Below the pieces are notes generated by a model. That model was not told the DNA's origin. It searched no databases and saw only the letters and a list, made by a program, of their open reading frames with translations. This document shows positions 16,701 through 28,241 of a stretch of DNA of 64,000 nt, one piece after another. Every line of letters begins with the position of its first letter. Position 1 is the stretch's first letter. The stretch is taken from NCBI RefSeq assembly GCF_000182565.1, contig NW_015971537.1:1895299-1959298 (forward strand). Reading direction: 5' to 3'. A program made the translations under genes and the position numbers. Origin of the DNA: Spizellomyces punctatus DAOM BR117 (lineage: Eukaryota > Chytridiomycota > Chytridiomycetes > Spizellomycetales > Spizellomycetaceae).

Positions 16701-18402
16701 AGCTGACTTACTAAAAGCTAACAGCGACCAACGAAATCGCCGTGGATCTCCGAACCCATCACCTCCTGGAACACCAAGCGGTCGAACATCTGCGCGGTCC
16801 TCATTCTCCAGTTCGCCCGCACCTGGAGGTGCTACCGGAAAATCCGGACCTGCCTCAAACAATGATCCATGGGCTGTTCCGACAGCTACAAGAGTGGCGA
16901 CTGTGGCTGCCTCGTCTACGCCGAGTGCCAGTGCCGCTCCGACACAGCAGACTCTGATCGCGCAAAAGCAACAACAGGAAGCTCAACAAGCCCTCCAGCA
17001 GGCACAACAGGCGCTTGCAAAAGCACAAGAGCAAGCCAGGCAGGCTGCCCAAGTTCAGGCGCAGGCTGCTTTAATTAAAGCACAAGAAACTGCAAGACAG
17101 GCTGCGTTAATTCAGCAACAAACCCAACAAGCCCTACTTGCCGCACAGCAAGCGGCAGTTCAACGTCCAGCAATGCTGACTCCTGCCATTGGAACACCAC
17201 TTGGGACACCACAGATACATACACCTTCACCTTCACTTGCTCCAAGGCCTGCATCCTTGCCACCACCTCTCATACCTGCCTCATCTTCGACTACTGCATT
17301 TGTACCTGTTGGTGGTGGTGCCAGGCCCTCATCTGGAGTAGGGCCGAATATGGGGTTGATGGGCCCGAATATGCAGCCGATGCCAGCGTCGAATGCGCCA
17401 AACTTTTCGGGTACGGGAAATTTTGGAGGGGCACTCCCAAACAGGCCGCAGTTAATGGGTAACCCTCAAGGCCCAGCATCGTTTGGGCAACGACCAGGTA
17501 CAGTTTACCCAAATTGCGCTTGTGACTACCGTTTCACTCATTGATGTATATTTCTAGATGATAAATATTCGGCTTTGAAATCTCTCGACCCGCTGGCTCC
17601 TTCTATGTTTACTCAACCTCCTCCATCAAGTATGTTCCTGTTGACGTTCTTGCTAACGATCATATCCAGGCGCTAAACAATTTTGATTTGTTGTACAGTG
17701 AGCACCAGCGCACGACCTATGGGATTCAGTGGCGGTATGCAACCACAAATGTCACCAGCTATGAGCGGAACGGGACTCCCCAGCCCAGCCCTGTCCTTGT
17801 CTTCAAACAACTCGGGTTTCCATGGCATGTCGGGCATGTCGGGGGCTATTCCTTCAGGGACCTCTACACCCAACAGTTTCGGGAGCAATCCAGGCACTCC
17901 AAGCATGAACTTTCTGCAAGGTGTTGCTCGCGGACCTACCTCTGCGCCAAATGCAGGGGCTATGCAATTTGGAGGGGGGCCCGCTTTTCAGCAGCCGCAG
18001 CAGCAGCAGCTGCCGACGATGCCAAGTAGTATGCCGGGTATGAGCGGTGTCAACATGGGCGGTTTTCAAGGAATGCGCCCGATGGGAGGGATGGCTCCGA
18101 TGGGCACAAATATGTCAAATATGGGAGGCATGGGACCGATGCAAGGAATGTCAAATGGAATGGGTGGAATGGGTGGATTTGCCCCAAATGGTATGGGCGG
18201 AATGAACATGAATACGATGCCAGGTGGTATGGGTGGAATGAATGGGATGCCGAATGGAATGCCGAATGGAATGCCGAATGGTATGCAAAATGGTATGCAA
18301 AATGGTATGGGGCCGAATGGTATGGGGTCGATGGGAGGGATGGGGATGGGAGCAATGGGAGGTATGGGCATGAACAACATGGGGCAGCAAGGTTTTAGGT
18401 AG
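13799..18402 (+). CDS. SLA1-type endocytic adaptor (three SH3 domains, SHD1)
   Basis: Eleven exons (13799-13993, 14070-14246, 14312-14551, 14627-14716, 14772-14936, 15003-15338, 15399-16499, 16557-16587, 16646-17497, 17558-17629, 17699-18402) give 1320 aa. Two N-terminal SH3 domains (RALYDYEAQEAEELSVKEGD; RSLYQYDASAPEEIS) precede a Sla1-specific domain (GFMGISDDSVIYFVAD). A third SH3 (VALYDYEATTEDELTIREND) is followed by an Arg/Glu-rich coiled coil, a proline-rich stretch and SHD1 (RTGSFKVEAQFLGVADGKVH). A SAM-like SHD2 (FDWREFLIGAGVSAGDALIY) comes next. The C-terminal third is Gln/Ala-rich, then Met/Gly/Asn-rich with short repeats. Family role: links cargo (NPFxD) and clathrin to actin assembly at endocytic patches. 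Yeast Sla1 is 1244 aa. Confidence 0.93.
18247..18300 (+). repeat. 12-bp coding tandem repeat in SLA1 tail
   Basis: Several near-exact copies of a 12-nt unit (ATGCCGAATGGA and the variant ATGCAAAATGGT) encode MPNG/MQNG repeats near the C terminus of the SLA1-like protein. They are embedded in a longer Met-Gly-Asn-rich tract from about 18010. Confidence 0.85.
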
Positions 18403-19972
18403 CAGAGTGTGACATAGATCCTTATATTTAGACAGGATGGTTTCTTTTTGAAGAAATTATTGAACATTTTCGGGATTTTAAATTCAAATCTTGACGACCA
18501 TGGCAAGACATGCAGCTGCCATGAAGGACTTTCATCATTCTGAATGTATTGGGTCTTGCCATACGACGCACAGATACTACCATATATTGCTGCCATGCAT
18601 TGCTGCCATCCCGCATCAAGCACCGTAAAACAAAGCTGTTTTATTCATCTTGGCACAATTTCGCAGATGCTGAATGGGATGAAAAAAGATTGTCGGGACC
18701 CGTCGGAGCGTGATCGTCTCCTTCGCCGGAGCGTCGACATCACTTCCTAATGAGCCCCCGTTTTGTTCTTGAGTACGTAGGGAACCAAGTTCCCTCTGGC
18801 AATGTTACGCTATCTTTTCCACAGCAGTAACACTGTGGCTGCACTCGATTGCTTTTTAAAGAAGAAAAACTGGAAATCGCAAGAATTCAACGCTCTTTTA
18901 TAGTCAATAGTTGCCATGGTAATGCTAAAGCCAATGGGAACCTTTTCACGTGTCGTGGCGCGCGATCAAGCTTAGTGTGGAGGTGATTGAAAATGGCACT
19001 AGGACCCATTATTATCCGGATTAATCCAGTTAATCATATCGCATAATCAGCACCCCCATCTATCGCTCAGATTGGTGTGGCATGCATGTAATGTTTTTTT
19101 TTTTAAACTGCGGTGAGGCACATGCCAAAGGTCTATAAAAGGGGGACCTTCCCTCTTTCCTCTTTACCCATCCTCGACTCGCAAAGCATCTGCCCAACAC
19201 ATCTCAGTCCATCATGAGAATGCCGCTCTGGTGTCGAGGACCTCGCCCACCCGACAACAAAAACAACATAACCCCTTGCAAACGCTGCTACTACTATATT
19301 GCTACGATCGCAGGTATGCATTATCTTTGTATTTTCCTATGCGTATTCCGAGTCTAATTCTGGTTTAATTAGTATCTGAACTAAAGAATTTCGGAATCAA
19401 GGGCTTAGTAGGATTTCTCTCGTGGTGGTGGGCTTAGTTACCCAGTTAGAAACAACCGTAATGTATTGCATGTGTAATTGGGCCTAGTGGTAGTTAGCTT
19501 TTCACGTACCCCAGTTCAACCCAGGCTGGAACCTGTAGCCAGTTAGGATAGGGGTGGGACTCGTTTGCAGGATAGGTTATGAAGGGTTGGACAGGCTGGC
19601 TAATTGTACATTAGAACCGGCTGTAGCGAGTTAGGAAGGAGAATTTGTCCCTAGTGACATTTTCTACCACCTGCACACTATGAAGAACGCTGTTTGAACG
19701 TAAATAAACGCCTGCAGGATGAAAGGTTCTGATGGAATGTGGAATGTGCGTCGTCTTGCCTTTATATTTTTGAAGGTTTGGGCATCGGGAATTGCCATGG
19801 AATGACATAAAAGTACCAGTTTGTTGTCCAAGAAAGTATATCCATCTTCAGCACTTTTTAATGGAACTGACATAATCTGGCTTGTTGACATGGCAACAGG
19901 TGAATTGTTTTTGAATTTCGCGTAGCAAATGCTGACGAGCTACTCCAACAACCACCATTATTAGCACCAAAC
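18403..19972. other. 1.6-kb gene-poor spacer
   Basis: No conserved coding sequence apart from the candidate small gene at 19214-19437. It contains CACGTG at 18947-18952, a T-run at about 19094-19105, and a TATA-like TATAAAAGG near 19134 followed by a pyrimidine-rich start region. From about 19430 to 19640 a loose motif ending in AGTTAG(G/A) recurs. No tRNA, snRNA or transposon end was recognised. Confidence 0.5.
19214..19437 (+). CDS. candidate 54-residue protein, unrecognised
   Basis: A TATA box (about 19134), a pyrimidine-rich tract and an ATG at 19214 lie in promoter-like order. The frame is open to a good donor (GTATGC at 19314). An acceptor at 19371-19372 restores phase and reaches TAG at 19435-19437. 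The predicted product begins MRMPLWCRGPRPPDNK, has a CKRC pair and a hydrophobic C-terminal segment ending WWWA. No family is recognised. It may equally be the 5' part of a non-coding transcript. Confidence 0.3.
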
Positions 19973-21071
19973 ATGTCAAGACCAGAACACACAGCACCAC
20001 CAGAAATAGTGAGCTTGTAAACATTCTATTGCTTCCAATTTGGTAGTCTTACTCACCTGGGATATTAGTTCTACAATGAGACTGAAGCCTCAAAATATAC
20101 AAACAAGTAGGTTTTGTCCTCACGTTGCTCTCTTATTCAGCGCATTTTGCTAACATTTCCGCAAAACAGCTCACGAATAGTCTCCATTCAAAATGAAATG
20201 TCTTACCGAGCGCTCGAGCTGCTGGCTCTTCCAGAAGGAGAGCCAGCGTTTGTACTGGATATTGGTTGTGGGTCTGGTTTGAGTGGAGAGGTTTTGGATG
20301 AAGAAGGCCATTTTTGGGTCGGTCTGGATATCAGCGATTCCATGCTGGAGGTGGCCAAAGAGCGGGAAGTGGACGGAGACCTGTTTCTGCAAGATATTGG
20401 TCAAGGATTGGGATATCGACCTGGAACATTTGATGGAGCAATCAGGTAAGAATGATGCCCGCGTGGATTGCACATTGTTGAAGCGGGCCTGATCGCACTG
20501 TCTCGCCTAGTATATCCGTTCTACAATGGCTCTGCAATGCGGACAAGACCGTCAATAACCCCCGTGCTCGCCTGAAGCGTTTCTTTAGCACCCTCTATTC
20601 AGCCCTAGCTCGTGGTGCGAGAGCGATATTTCAGTTCTACCCAGAAAATCCTGACCAGATCGAAATGATCATATCCAGCGCCATGCGTGCCGGTTTCACA
20701 GGTGGACTGGTGGTCGATTTTCCCAACTCTGCCAAAGCAAAAAAATACTATTTGTGCCTATTTGCCGGATTCAAAGACAATGCTGGTTCTAGTCCCGCAT
20801 TGCCCAAAGCCCTCGGAGAGGGCGATGAGACACCTGGACATATCACATATGGTTCAAATAGGTACCAATAACTTTGCTTGTTTCATTCCATGATGTTTGA
20901 ATGCTAAGATTTCGTCGTAGGATACGGGAGCGGCGAAAAGGAAAAGAGCAGCGAAAACCGGTCAAGGATAAAAACTGGGTCTTGCGCAAGAAGGAACTCA
21001 ACAGGACAAGAGGGAAGGAAGTGCCAGCGGACTCCAAATACACAGCACGTAAAAGAAAAATCAAATTTTGA
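19973..21071 (+). CDS. BUD23: 18S rRNA (guanine-N7) methyltransferase Bud23
   Basis: Five exons (19973-20008, 20069-20106, 20170-20445, 20511-20861, 20921-21071) give 283 aa; yeast Bud23 is 275. Signatures: [20 protein letters not shown] at the N terminus, SAM motif [34 protein letters not shown], a [18 protein letters not shown] block, and a basic tail ([21 protein letters not shown]). Reaction: m7G in the 18S rRNA of pre-40S particles, with Trm112 as partner. The 36- and 38-nt first exons code for the conserved N terminus, which fixes the start. Confidence 0.95.
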
Positions 21072-21199
21072 TGTATTTTTTAAGAATAAGTATTATTTAT
21101 GATTAGGCATCCGTTCCCAAACGTCGTTCCAACAACCTCCATCAAACTCTTAATGGTTATATACAAAATGTTGAGCGCACAAGCTGAGCCATTCGCTGC

Positions 21200-21880
21200 C
21201 TATCGTGAGGCTTGTGATCTGCTCAGGATTGCTTTGGCACCTTCGACGATCAATCGGTGTTCAACTTTATGTATCCGATCTTCTAATGTTTCCAAAGTGT
21301 CTTCTGGCAAAATAGGAATCCTTTCCTGCAGAACGACCTCGCCCCGATCGACTTCCGGTATAACTTTATGCACCATCACACCCGTTTCCTGTATCTTTCC
21401 CTCTTTATATGCACTAAATGCACGCTCGATCGCATGCGCACCGTCGAATGCTCCCGGGAGAGCAGGATGCAGATTGATGATTTGCCCCGGAGGGAACTGT
21501 TGCAAGAAATCTGGTGACAGAATATGCATCCATCCCGCAAGGACAATAAGGTCTGGTGTATCAACAGCGGTCGTCCCATTTGACGAGCGGTCCGCTTCCG
21601 ATCGCGACTGTGCGAGCCAGTTCTTTATCCTGGCGGCCACATCCAAATCAAAGTCTACCCGAGTCTTTCCCGCATCCTTGAACTCTTTAAGAGTCACTGT
21701 CATGGTCGGAATTCCAGCGTTTGCTGCTCGCGTTAGTCCATATGCTCCTTTCCGGTTTGAAACTACCAAAGCGATCTCTGCGTTCAGCGACTCGCTTTGT
21801 ACAGCATCAATTATCGCTTGCAGGTTTGAGCCATTGCCCGAGATGAGCACCACAATGCGAGGTTTCGTTTGCGTGGACAT
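21200..21880 (-). CDS. ADE8: phosphoribosylglycinamide formyltransferase
   Basis: Intronless, 226 aa from the ATG at 21880. An in-frame ATG at 21943 would add 21 residues that the family lacks. Motifs: VVLISGNGSNLQAI (phosphate binding), VLAGWMHILSP, the catalytic Asn/His in INLHPALPGAFDGAHA, and the aspartate region in VIPEVDRGEVV. Reaction: GAR to FGAR using 10-formyl-THF in purine synthesis, cytosolic. It is a free-standing enzyme as in yeasts, not the fused GART of animals. Divergent from UBE3D with about 150 bp between starts. Confidence 0.95.
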   Translation of the reverse strand: MSTQTKPRIVVLISGNGSNLQAIIDAVQSESLNAEIALVVSNRKGAYGLTRAANAGIPTMTVTLKEFKDAGKTRVDFDLDVAARIKNWLAQSRSEADRSSNGTTAVDTPDLIVLAGWMHILSPDFLQQFPPGQIINLHPALPGAFDGAHAIERAFSAYKEGKIQETGVMVHKVIPEVDRGEVVLQERIPILPEDTLETLEDRIHKVEHRLIVEGAKAILSRSQASR

Positions 21881-22029
21881 TTCGTGACTCTGGTCGACGG
21901 CAGTAAAGAGGGGAACTTGAGTGCAAGCATCTGTTGCGGGCATCTATTGTTCATCTGCGAAGTTGCCATGACAACAAGAGACTAGACTTATTGAGATCAC
22001 CTTTGCACTTGGATCTTGCACCTAGTGCC

Positions 22030-23814
22030 ATGTCTTCCCAATCTAGTTTTCCACCCGCTTTTCTTGAAATATTACCCAACGTCCGTTCTCTGACGATCTC
22101 GATAAATGAATCTCCGGAGCGGCTACCTGTAGAGAAGTTAAAATTCCAAGAAAAGAGCATTTCGTATACCCCCAACGAGCAAGATCCACCGCAGATCCTT
22201 TCCCTCCCAGTATCCATAGACCCTCGCTCCGCCACAACCACTGTAAAGTCGGAGAATGTTGACTTGAAATTCTCATTGCGCTCTTCCCTGGACGATTATA
22301 AATCACGTTCAGCGACAGACCCGGGGGCGGCAATAAAAGCTTTTCAAGGGCTCACTCAAATTCATTGCCAAACTTGTAAAACAGCTTTTTTGCCAACGTC
22401 TTCACCCGATGAAGCATCAGAGCAAGCACATCATTTTCGACGCATCATCGACATGCCGTCAGAGTATTGGCATGAATTGACAGACTGTTGGGCCTGCCAT
22501 AGAGAAGATTACTCGCAATTACCGGGGCAGAAAGCTGGTGTCATCCTTGCGCAGCGCCATGCAGTGTTGGTTGCGAGAAGCTACGTGGTACTGCATCCCG
22601 AGGATGTGGATCTGCCGCGCCTAAGTGTTGATCTCGCAGGGGCAAATAAGGTGCGTTTTGCAAAAGCCTCTTGTCCGCATAACGGAAGTAATAGAAGAGG
22701 GATGTCGCTATTGAAGACTGTCCTGTCGATACATTCTTCCCATATTGAATCTCTGTGCAAATACGTCCGCGTCTATAGTAGTGGGCGCTGATCTACTACC
22801 TCAGAGAACATTTCCACTTTGTCAACGGTGGATGGAATGCCTGTTCCCCGCAATTATGCTTCTGAATATGTCTGATCGCTTCTTTCTTTTAAAACCAGGG
22901 CTCGCTACGGTTGGGCCGCTACGCGCCGGCTTTATGTGCTAGTTGCCAACAACCAGTTGGAGAGTGTTATTTTGATGAAATCCCCCAAGATGCCACCAAT
23001 ATCGCCGAGCACATTCGAGGAGTGAAGCTTTTCAGATATTGGGTGGATTTTGTGGTAGCAGATACTGCATCATCCCCACTCACCACTGAAAAGGACGCTT
23101 TGAATCGTACATTCGTCAGCTTTTTTGCGGATGATCTATTGGAATCTGCGGATGCCCACGCGAGTTACCGTTTTATAATCCAGACTCAAGGGTCTGATGA
23201 ACCGCGATTATTGGTACGTCGAGCCTTACCTCATATACACGCTGTCATTGGATCTGGAATTAAGATTAGTCTAGTTGTGGATACTCAATTGGAATATGGC
23301 AGTCAGCACCAATACGCCAGTACACGACATATTAGACCCAACGATGGATGCGACTTCTCTCGAAAGGGTACTCTCTATTTACACTCAAAATTTAGGACAT
23401 TCGGAAAAGATGCATCCAGGTGAAGTGTCAATGTCATGTCTTTTTTTTGTTTTGTGGGTGTGGCGTCCCCTTCTATTCTGCAGCCATAGCCGAGTCATTA
23501 GTATTCTTATACGACTGTCAACGTTTGATTTGTCTCAGCAATGAAAATTCTATATCTCGATTGTTCACAATCTGTAACGTCCGCCCAAGAGAGGTATGTC
23601 GCACAAGAAGCGATTTAGCCTAGTTTGTCCATTGGGTTAAAGCGTATATCGTAGTATCGTAACCTCTTGGCGAGGCAATGGACAGGTGGAAAGTATAAGC
23701 CTTCATCCATCTCTACATGACCAAGTTTTGACGGCGCTGCGAGTTAGCACGGCATATTTACCTCCTGCAAAGCGGGATCTGAATGGGTTTAAGGTTGGTT
23801 TTATTTTAAGATAG
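22030..23814 (+). CDS. UBE3D-type (E2-binding, HECT_2) ubiquitin ligase
   Basis: Exons 22030-22650, 22899-23213, 23275-23419, 23484-23593, 23686-23814 join in phase to 439 aa. Landmarks are the Cys pair IHCQTCKTAFLP, the signature MPSEYWHELTDCWACH, the hydrophobic VARSYVVLHPEDVDL, a second Cys pair PALCASCQQPVGEC, GVKLFRYWVDF, LLLWILNWNMAVS and the C-terminal LPPAKRDLNGFKVGF. Family knowledge: binds E2 enzymes such as UBE2C; distinct from true HECT ligases. The first intron (about 248 nt) is long for this genome and could hide a small exon. The acceptor of the last exon was chosen from three candidates by phase and is less certain. Confidence 0.8.
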
Positions 23815-24130
23815 TGGTATTAGGTAGCTGGGGCAGTATTCGTGTTGGCGTTCACCTGTACCGTTGTTGGTGGTATTGCCCATATTTGCACTTCCACTCC
23901 TATTGGAGCTTTATACTCAAAATTCTCAAAAATAAAAAAAAGAATTCTCCTTTCCCTTAATGTGTGTGTGCGGACCTCGCAGGTACCTCTCACCTTTTTC
24001 ATAAAATTGGTTCGTTCGCTAGTAGCATTCCGCAATCCAAGGCCAAGCCTTGACAGTATAGGAGTATCTGCTCAACACTTGAAGAGATACCGGGATAGCA
24101 CCCATAGGTTTCAACCACACAAATATTATT
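23815..24130. other. convergent spacer UBE3D / RPN7
   Basis: 316 bp between two converging genes. AT-rich, suited to 3' ends of both; nothing else recognised. Confidence 0.5.
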
Positions 24131-25710
24131 TTATACATTAATGACACGCGACAGTTTCTGTATGCGATTCAACAACAAGTCGCCCTGCTTGATGGTCGAC
24201 TGATATTGCGCGTTTTTCGCATCAGGCCGATTAGTTTCCACAATCCCTCCAACCTTGTCAATCACTGCATTTAATCGACCAGCAGCAATGTACTTTGACA
24301 AGTCGCTAAAGCAACTTGTGAGCATGTGAGCTGGTAAGTATATATCACTCAAAACATACCTATCAATCCACTCCTCGGTCACACCAAACGAATTCGCCAT
24401 TGACTCGATACTCAAACTTCGGTAAGATTCCAAAAGTTGAGCATACACCGCAATCCGCATTTCTCGTACATAATATCGGTAGTGCGCATTCAACAACCGG
24501 TCTACTTTGATGGTTTGCTCAATAGCGGCTGACGGCAGGTTAGTGACCAAGTGCACGAGCAATCAACGACAAAAAAGTGCTTACCAAGAGACTGGAAGAA
24601 CTGCGAGTAATGACAGTTATATAAAGAGTTGGCAAAATCTGACAGATTCGGGATTTCGTGTAGCACTTCCAGAATTTCAGGAGCGTTGATCACCTTTCCG
24701 AAAGGATATGAGATACATAAGGGAAGAAATCATTTCAGCTAAAATGGTGAAACCTACCTTGGCTTTGAAGTCTGGTCGATTGAGCGTTAGGGCGGCAGTC
24801 AACACTGTGTACTTGACAAAGTCCTTGTATTCCATAAGCTCGGTTGAGGTGAATGTTGCCAAGGTATCCAAGAACAGATTGACGGCTCCTTTGAAGTCAC
24901 GAATTGAGATACGATAAATGCCTTCGTACACCTTCAGCCGGTTCCGACGGTCCCAGTCTCCCCCTTCTTCGATCAAACTGAACAGAGAGCATTAGACGGG
25001 TAATAACCAGACAAGCTTAGCGGAGGAACGCACGTCTTTGCTTTTTCAATGTTTCTGCTGATGAGCTCATTGTCGCGGAAGAAGAAGCCAATGCGAATTT
25101 TGGCAAACACCAAGTCAATCCGGTGCCCTAACGGACCAGTCTTTTCAAATGCAACTCGATAAGCGGAAAGTGCTTTTTCCTGCAGCAAAGTTGCGTCAGA
25201 CGATCAAGTTGCCGTTAATGTCCTGCGTAAAATACTACGTTCCGTCTAACCTTATCACCAATTTTGGCCAGATACTGAGCTTTTGCAATCAACGCATCGC
25301 TGATATCTGTCTCGCCCAAGTTTTTCTCCGCATCCTCCAACTTTTCGTCCAATCGCTTCAATTCCTCTTCATTGGCTGTCTGCATTTGGGAGAGTAAACC
25401 GTTGTCTATGGGGAACCCAAACTCCTCGCAAAACAGCTTGTAGTATGGCGCCATGTCTACACATAAAATGTTAACACTTGGAGCGCTAATGAAAGATACG
25501 CATACGTACTATCAGCCTTGATAGCTTCAAATAGCTTATTCTTGGCCTCTGCTTGGAGCTCTGTCGGCCCAGCGCCGAGAATGAAGTGATAATGGGCAAG
25601 GTCCAAATTTGGAATCTGACAAAGCGTGCAAAAGAACTTAGTGGTTGAAAAACGCCAGCGACCTACGTGCACCCAAGCAAAGTCAATACCTTCGGAATGA
25701 CCTCGTTCAT
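24131..25710 (-). CDS. RPN7: 26S proteasome lid subunit Rpn7/PSMD6
   Basis: Eight exons (25710-25690, 25615-25510, 25456-25251, 25179-25034, 24977-24758, 24693-24585, 24528-24360, 24305-24131) give 383 aa (human PSMD6 389). Recognisable blocks: [67 protein letters not shown], then the PCI domain ([40 protein letters not shown]) and the family-typical end [17 protein letters not shown]. Role: structural subunit of the regulatory-particle lid. The first exon is only 21 nt. Confidence 0.96.
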
Positions 25711-26016
25711 GTTGCCAAATGTCACAGTAAAGAAGTCGTCAGATGATGGATGAGGTAGGGGGATCTTAGGAATGTCTTAGCTTGCTGCAGGACGCGTTGC
25801 CGACGTTAGCCGCGTCATCCATCGTCTGCTATAGCAACAGGTTGCTTGTGCCCGTTTTCAAAATACAAAACGCAGAACCCCGACTCAATTCGAATGGAGG
25901 ATATATTTAAAACAATGTATGCCAATATATGGATGTGCCATATCCCAACGAATTCGATGATAAATGTAAATGTCCGCAATAAAAAATACGATAGGAGACT
26001 CTTGCATTTCGTTGCC
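25711..26016. promoter_or_regulatory. RPN7 upstream spacer
   Basis: 306 bp between the RPN7 start and the 3' end of the EPT1-like gene, both on the minus strand. No clear motif recognised; no fungal proteasome-associated control element (GGTGGCAAA) was noticed. Confidence 0.35.
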
Positions 26017-27618
26017 TTACGGCCTAGCGCCAATGGGACGGTATGGGATCCGCAGACAGGATATGCCCAAATAAGTACAGAAACGATCAATCACAGCGAG
26101 AGCCCAGTGAGCATATGAAATGGTAGCATACGCGAAAAGGGCGTAGATGTACAGCGATTCCCCAGCCGGGGATAATATTGGTCCACTGCCAATCAAATGT
26201 CAGCTGGTGTGCCATCTGCTTCAATATGAATGCGCTATCATACCTTCTAACGATGAGAGGAACATTTGTAACAATGGCGCCAAAGAAAACGGGGGTCAAT
26301 AGTCCCCAGTACGTCGGATAATCACTGTGAGTAACGTGTGCAAGGATGATTGCAGTCTACATGAACCAAAAAAAAAAAGTGTCATGAGAGTCGGAGACGA
26401 GGGGATGATTCCATTCACACTGGTACTCACCGCAATTCGTCCAAACACCAGACCCATTGTCATTATGAAAACGATCAGATGTTTATCCAAAATAAAAGAA
26501 AATGGCGAGCCGACCCAAAAGTAGATGGCTGCCATATACAGTGCAAATGGTGTGATCTGGCCATATGCTTCAGCCACACTCCGTCCTTTGCCACGGCAAG
26601 CTTCGTAAACACGGTAGATACTGGAATCAGTAGAGGTGTTAATATCCCAGATTGAACGAAACGGGCACCTGTCCACGCACCTAACAGGCACCTGAGTGAA
26701 TGCCATCATTGCTAACATGCCTCCCAGCATGACATTGATTAGAGGCCAGTCTCCCGGAACAAAGTTCGCAAGGAATGGTGATGCAGCAGAAACCTTCTGC
26801 CACCATATTCCAGGCCCATAAATTCCCGAAGCGATGAGCAATCCCACCGCAATGATCAATCCTTCGGTAGGCCCATTGATATACCCAAGATAAAGAGATC
26901 CTGTGTGATAGTTCTCCCATGTGGCGAAGAAGAACGTTATGGTCGCCAGAGAGTGCAAGAGCACTGTGTACCAAGTCAAGCCCATTCCCAATCCGGCCGC
27001 CTGAACAATCGTCCCAAATGCGCAGTTTAGTGAATCTACGCCGTGATCAAAGAGTTCGCCGAGGGGAGAGCTGCTCCCAGTGCGCCGAGCCTGCTTTCCG
27101 TCAACGTTATCGAACGTCGAGTACAACCATATTCCGAGAGCAAAGCTTTTTTTACAGAATCAAACACCTGGTCAGCTTGGATCCCTGCATCACGCTATGA
27201 AGTATTAGAGCGGTACCTGAAGTAGATCCATGAAGGGCCAGGTGTTGCCAAGTCGGGAGTGTAGATGAGGACAATTGCAACGTTGGCCAGAACAAAGAAA
27301 AATCCTAGAAGAGTGATCAGGTTGGGTCTACAAGGCGGCGATCGAATCAGTACACATAGCCATCGCCACATCGCTGCTTGCAGAAGAATTGCGTACTTAC
27401 GCGAGCCACAATGGGAATAAGGTGGTGCAAAACTCCCAATAAGGGCGAAGGATATACCGCGAAACGGGCGACTATAATGAGGCAGGTCAATCAGTGACGG
27501 AAGACCCGATCACCAAATTCATCTCGAAACGAACCTTGTCTATAGACGAGTATTTGTATAGTCTCAGGTTTCTTAATGCCTCGTCAGAGACATAATCTTC
27601 CCTCGAAGGGAATAACAT
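26017..27618 (-). CDS. CDP-alcohol phosphotransferase, EPT1/SELENOI type
   Basis: Seven exons (27618-27535, 27471-27401, 27327-27217, 27145-26681, 26620-26431, 26356-26244, 26185-26017) give 400 aa. The N terminus REDYVSDEALRNLRLYKYSS and LFPLWLAPNLITLLGFFF follow animal ethanolaminephosphotransferase 1. The family motif D-G-x2-A-R-x8-G-x3-D-x3-D is intact in DGKQARRTGSSSPLGELFD. About eight to ten hydrophobic segments follow. Reaction: CDP-ethanolamine (and/or CDP-choline) plus diacylglycerol to PE/PC, last Kennedy-pathway step in ER/Golgi membranes. Head-group choice cannot be read from sequence. Confidence 0.92.
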
Positions 27619-28241
27619 TCTATACACTAGAGATCTGAAAGTGGAAGGTACTTTTGATGAGGCGCATACTCCCAAGATCGTGATCCATCTTCTTTTGGTT
27701 TGAGCCGGAGGTGCTGCACCTTTGGCATCCACGGAGGATCGGATGCGAAATGACAAAAGAAGCCAACCTTTTCCGTATTCTACCAGCGTCCTTTATATCC
27801 TGTCTATGAGGGTCCTTTCTTCCCCCACGATTTTGTCGCGCAGGTCGCCGTCGCTTCAATGCGACCGACGGGTCTTGAGGAGGTTTACTTTGAGCCGCCA
27901 GCGTGACGAGCGGAATGAAAGACGTGCCGGCACGTGAGGGTAGGGAATGAGTTCTCGAGGATCTTCCTGGTCAGGAGCACGGAGGAGCCCGACCGTGTGG
28001 AATGAAATTCGAGAGATGCGGGCGTTTGGTTGGCGGAAGACGATGAACGATCCCCAGCCTTTAAATACCCTGCTCTCAACAAAAGCCAAAACGGCGTTGT
28101 CCTCCCAAAGTCTTTTTGGAAAAATAAAACGCATTGGGCAGAAACGGAAAGAAATTTCAAATTGGTTACAACCAACGTTCGGATCGTTCGGACATTTGGC
28201 AGGGTTAGGGTTAGGGTTTCTTTTGCAACTTTAATGTTGAC
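27619..28241. promoter_or_regulatory. divergent spacer EPT1-like / ORC3
   Basis: 623 bp between divergent starts. It holds CACGTG at 27931-27936 and a telomere-like (TTAGGG)n tract at 28201-28219 directly before the ORC3 ATG. Longer open frames on both strands show no family and are taken as chance. Confidence 0.45.
28201..28219 (+). repeat. telomere-type TTAGGG tract in ORC3 upstream region
   Basis: AGGG followed by two full TTAGGG units and TTT, 23 bp upstream of the proposed ORC3 start codon, G-rich strand in the sense of ORC3. Fungal TRF/Tbf1-type proteins bind such sites in promoters; binding here is inference. Confidence 0.8.

Noticed and set aside
28201-28219. Possibility that the TTAGGG tract marks a telomere end or chromosome-fusion scar
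   Set aside because: Only about three units, in a promoter between two intact housekeeping genes, with a similar short tract upstream of CBF5.
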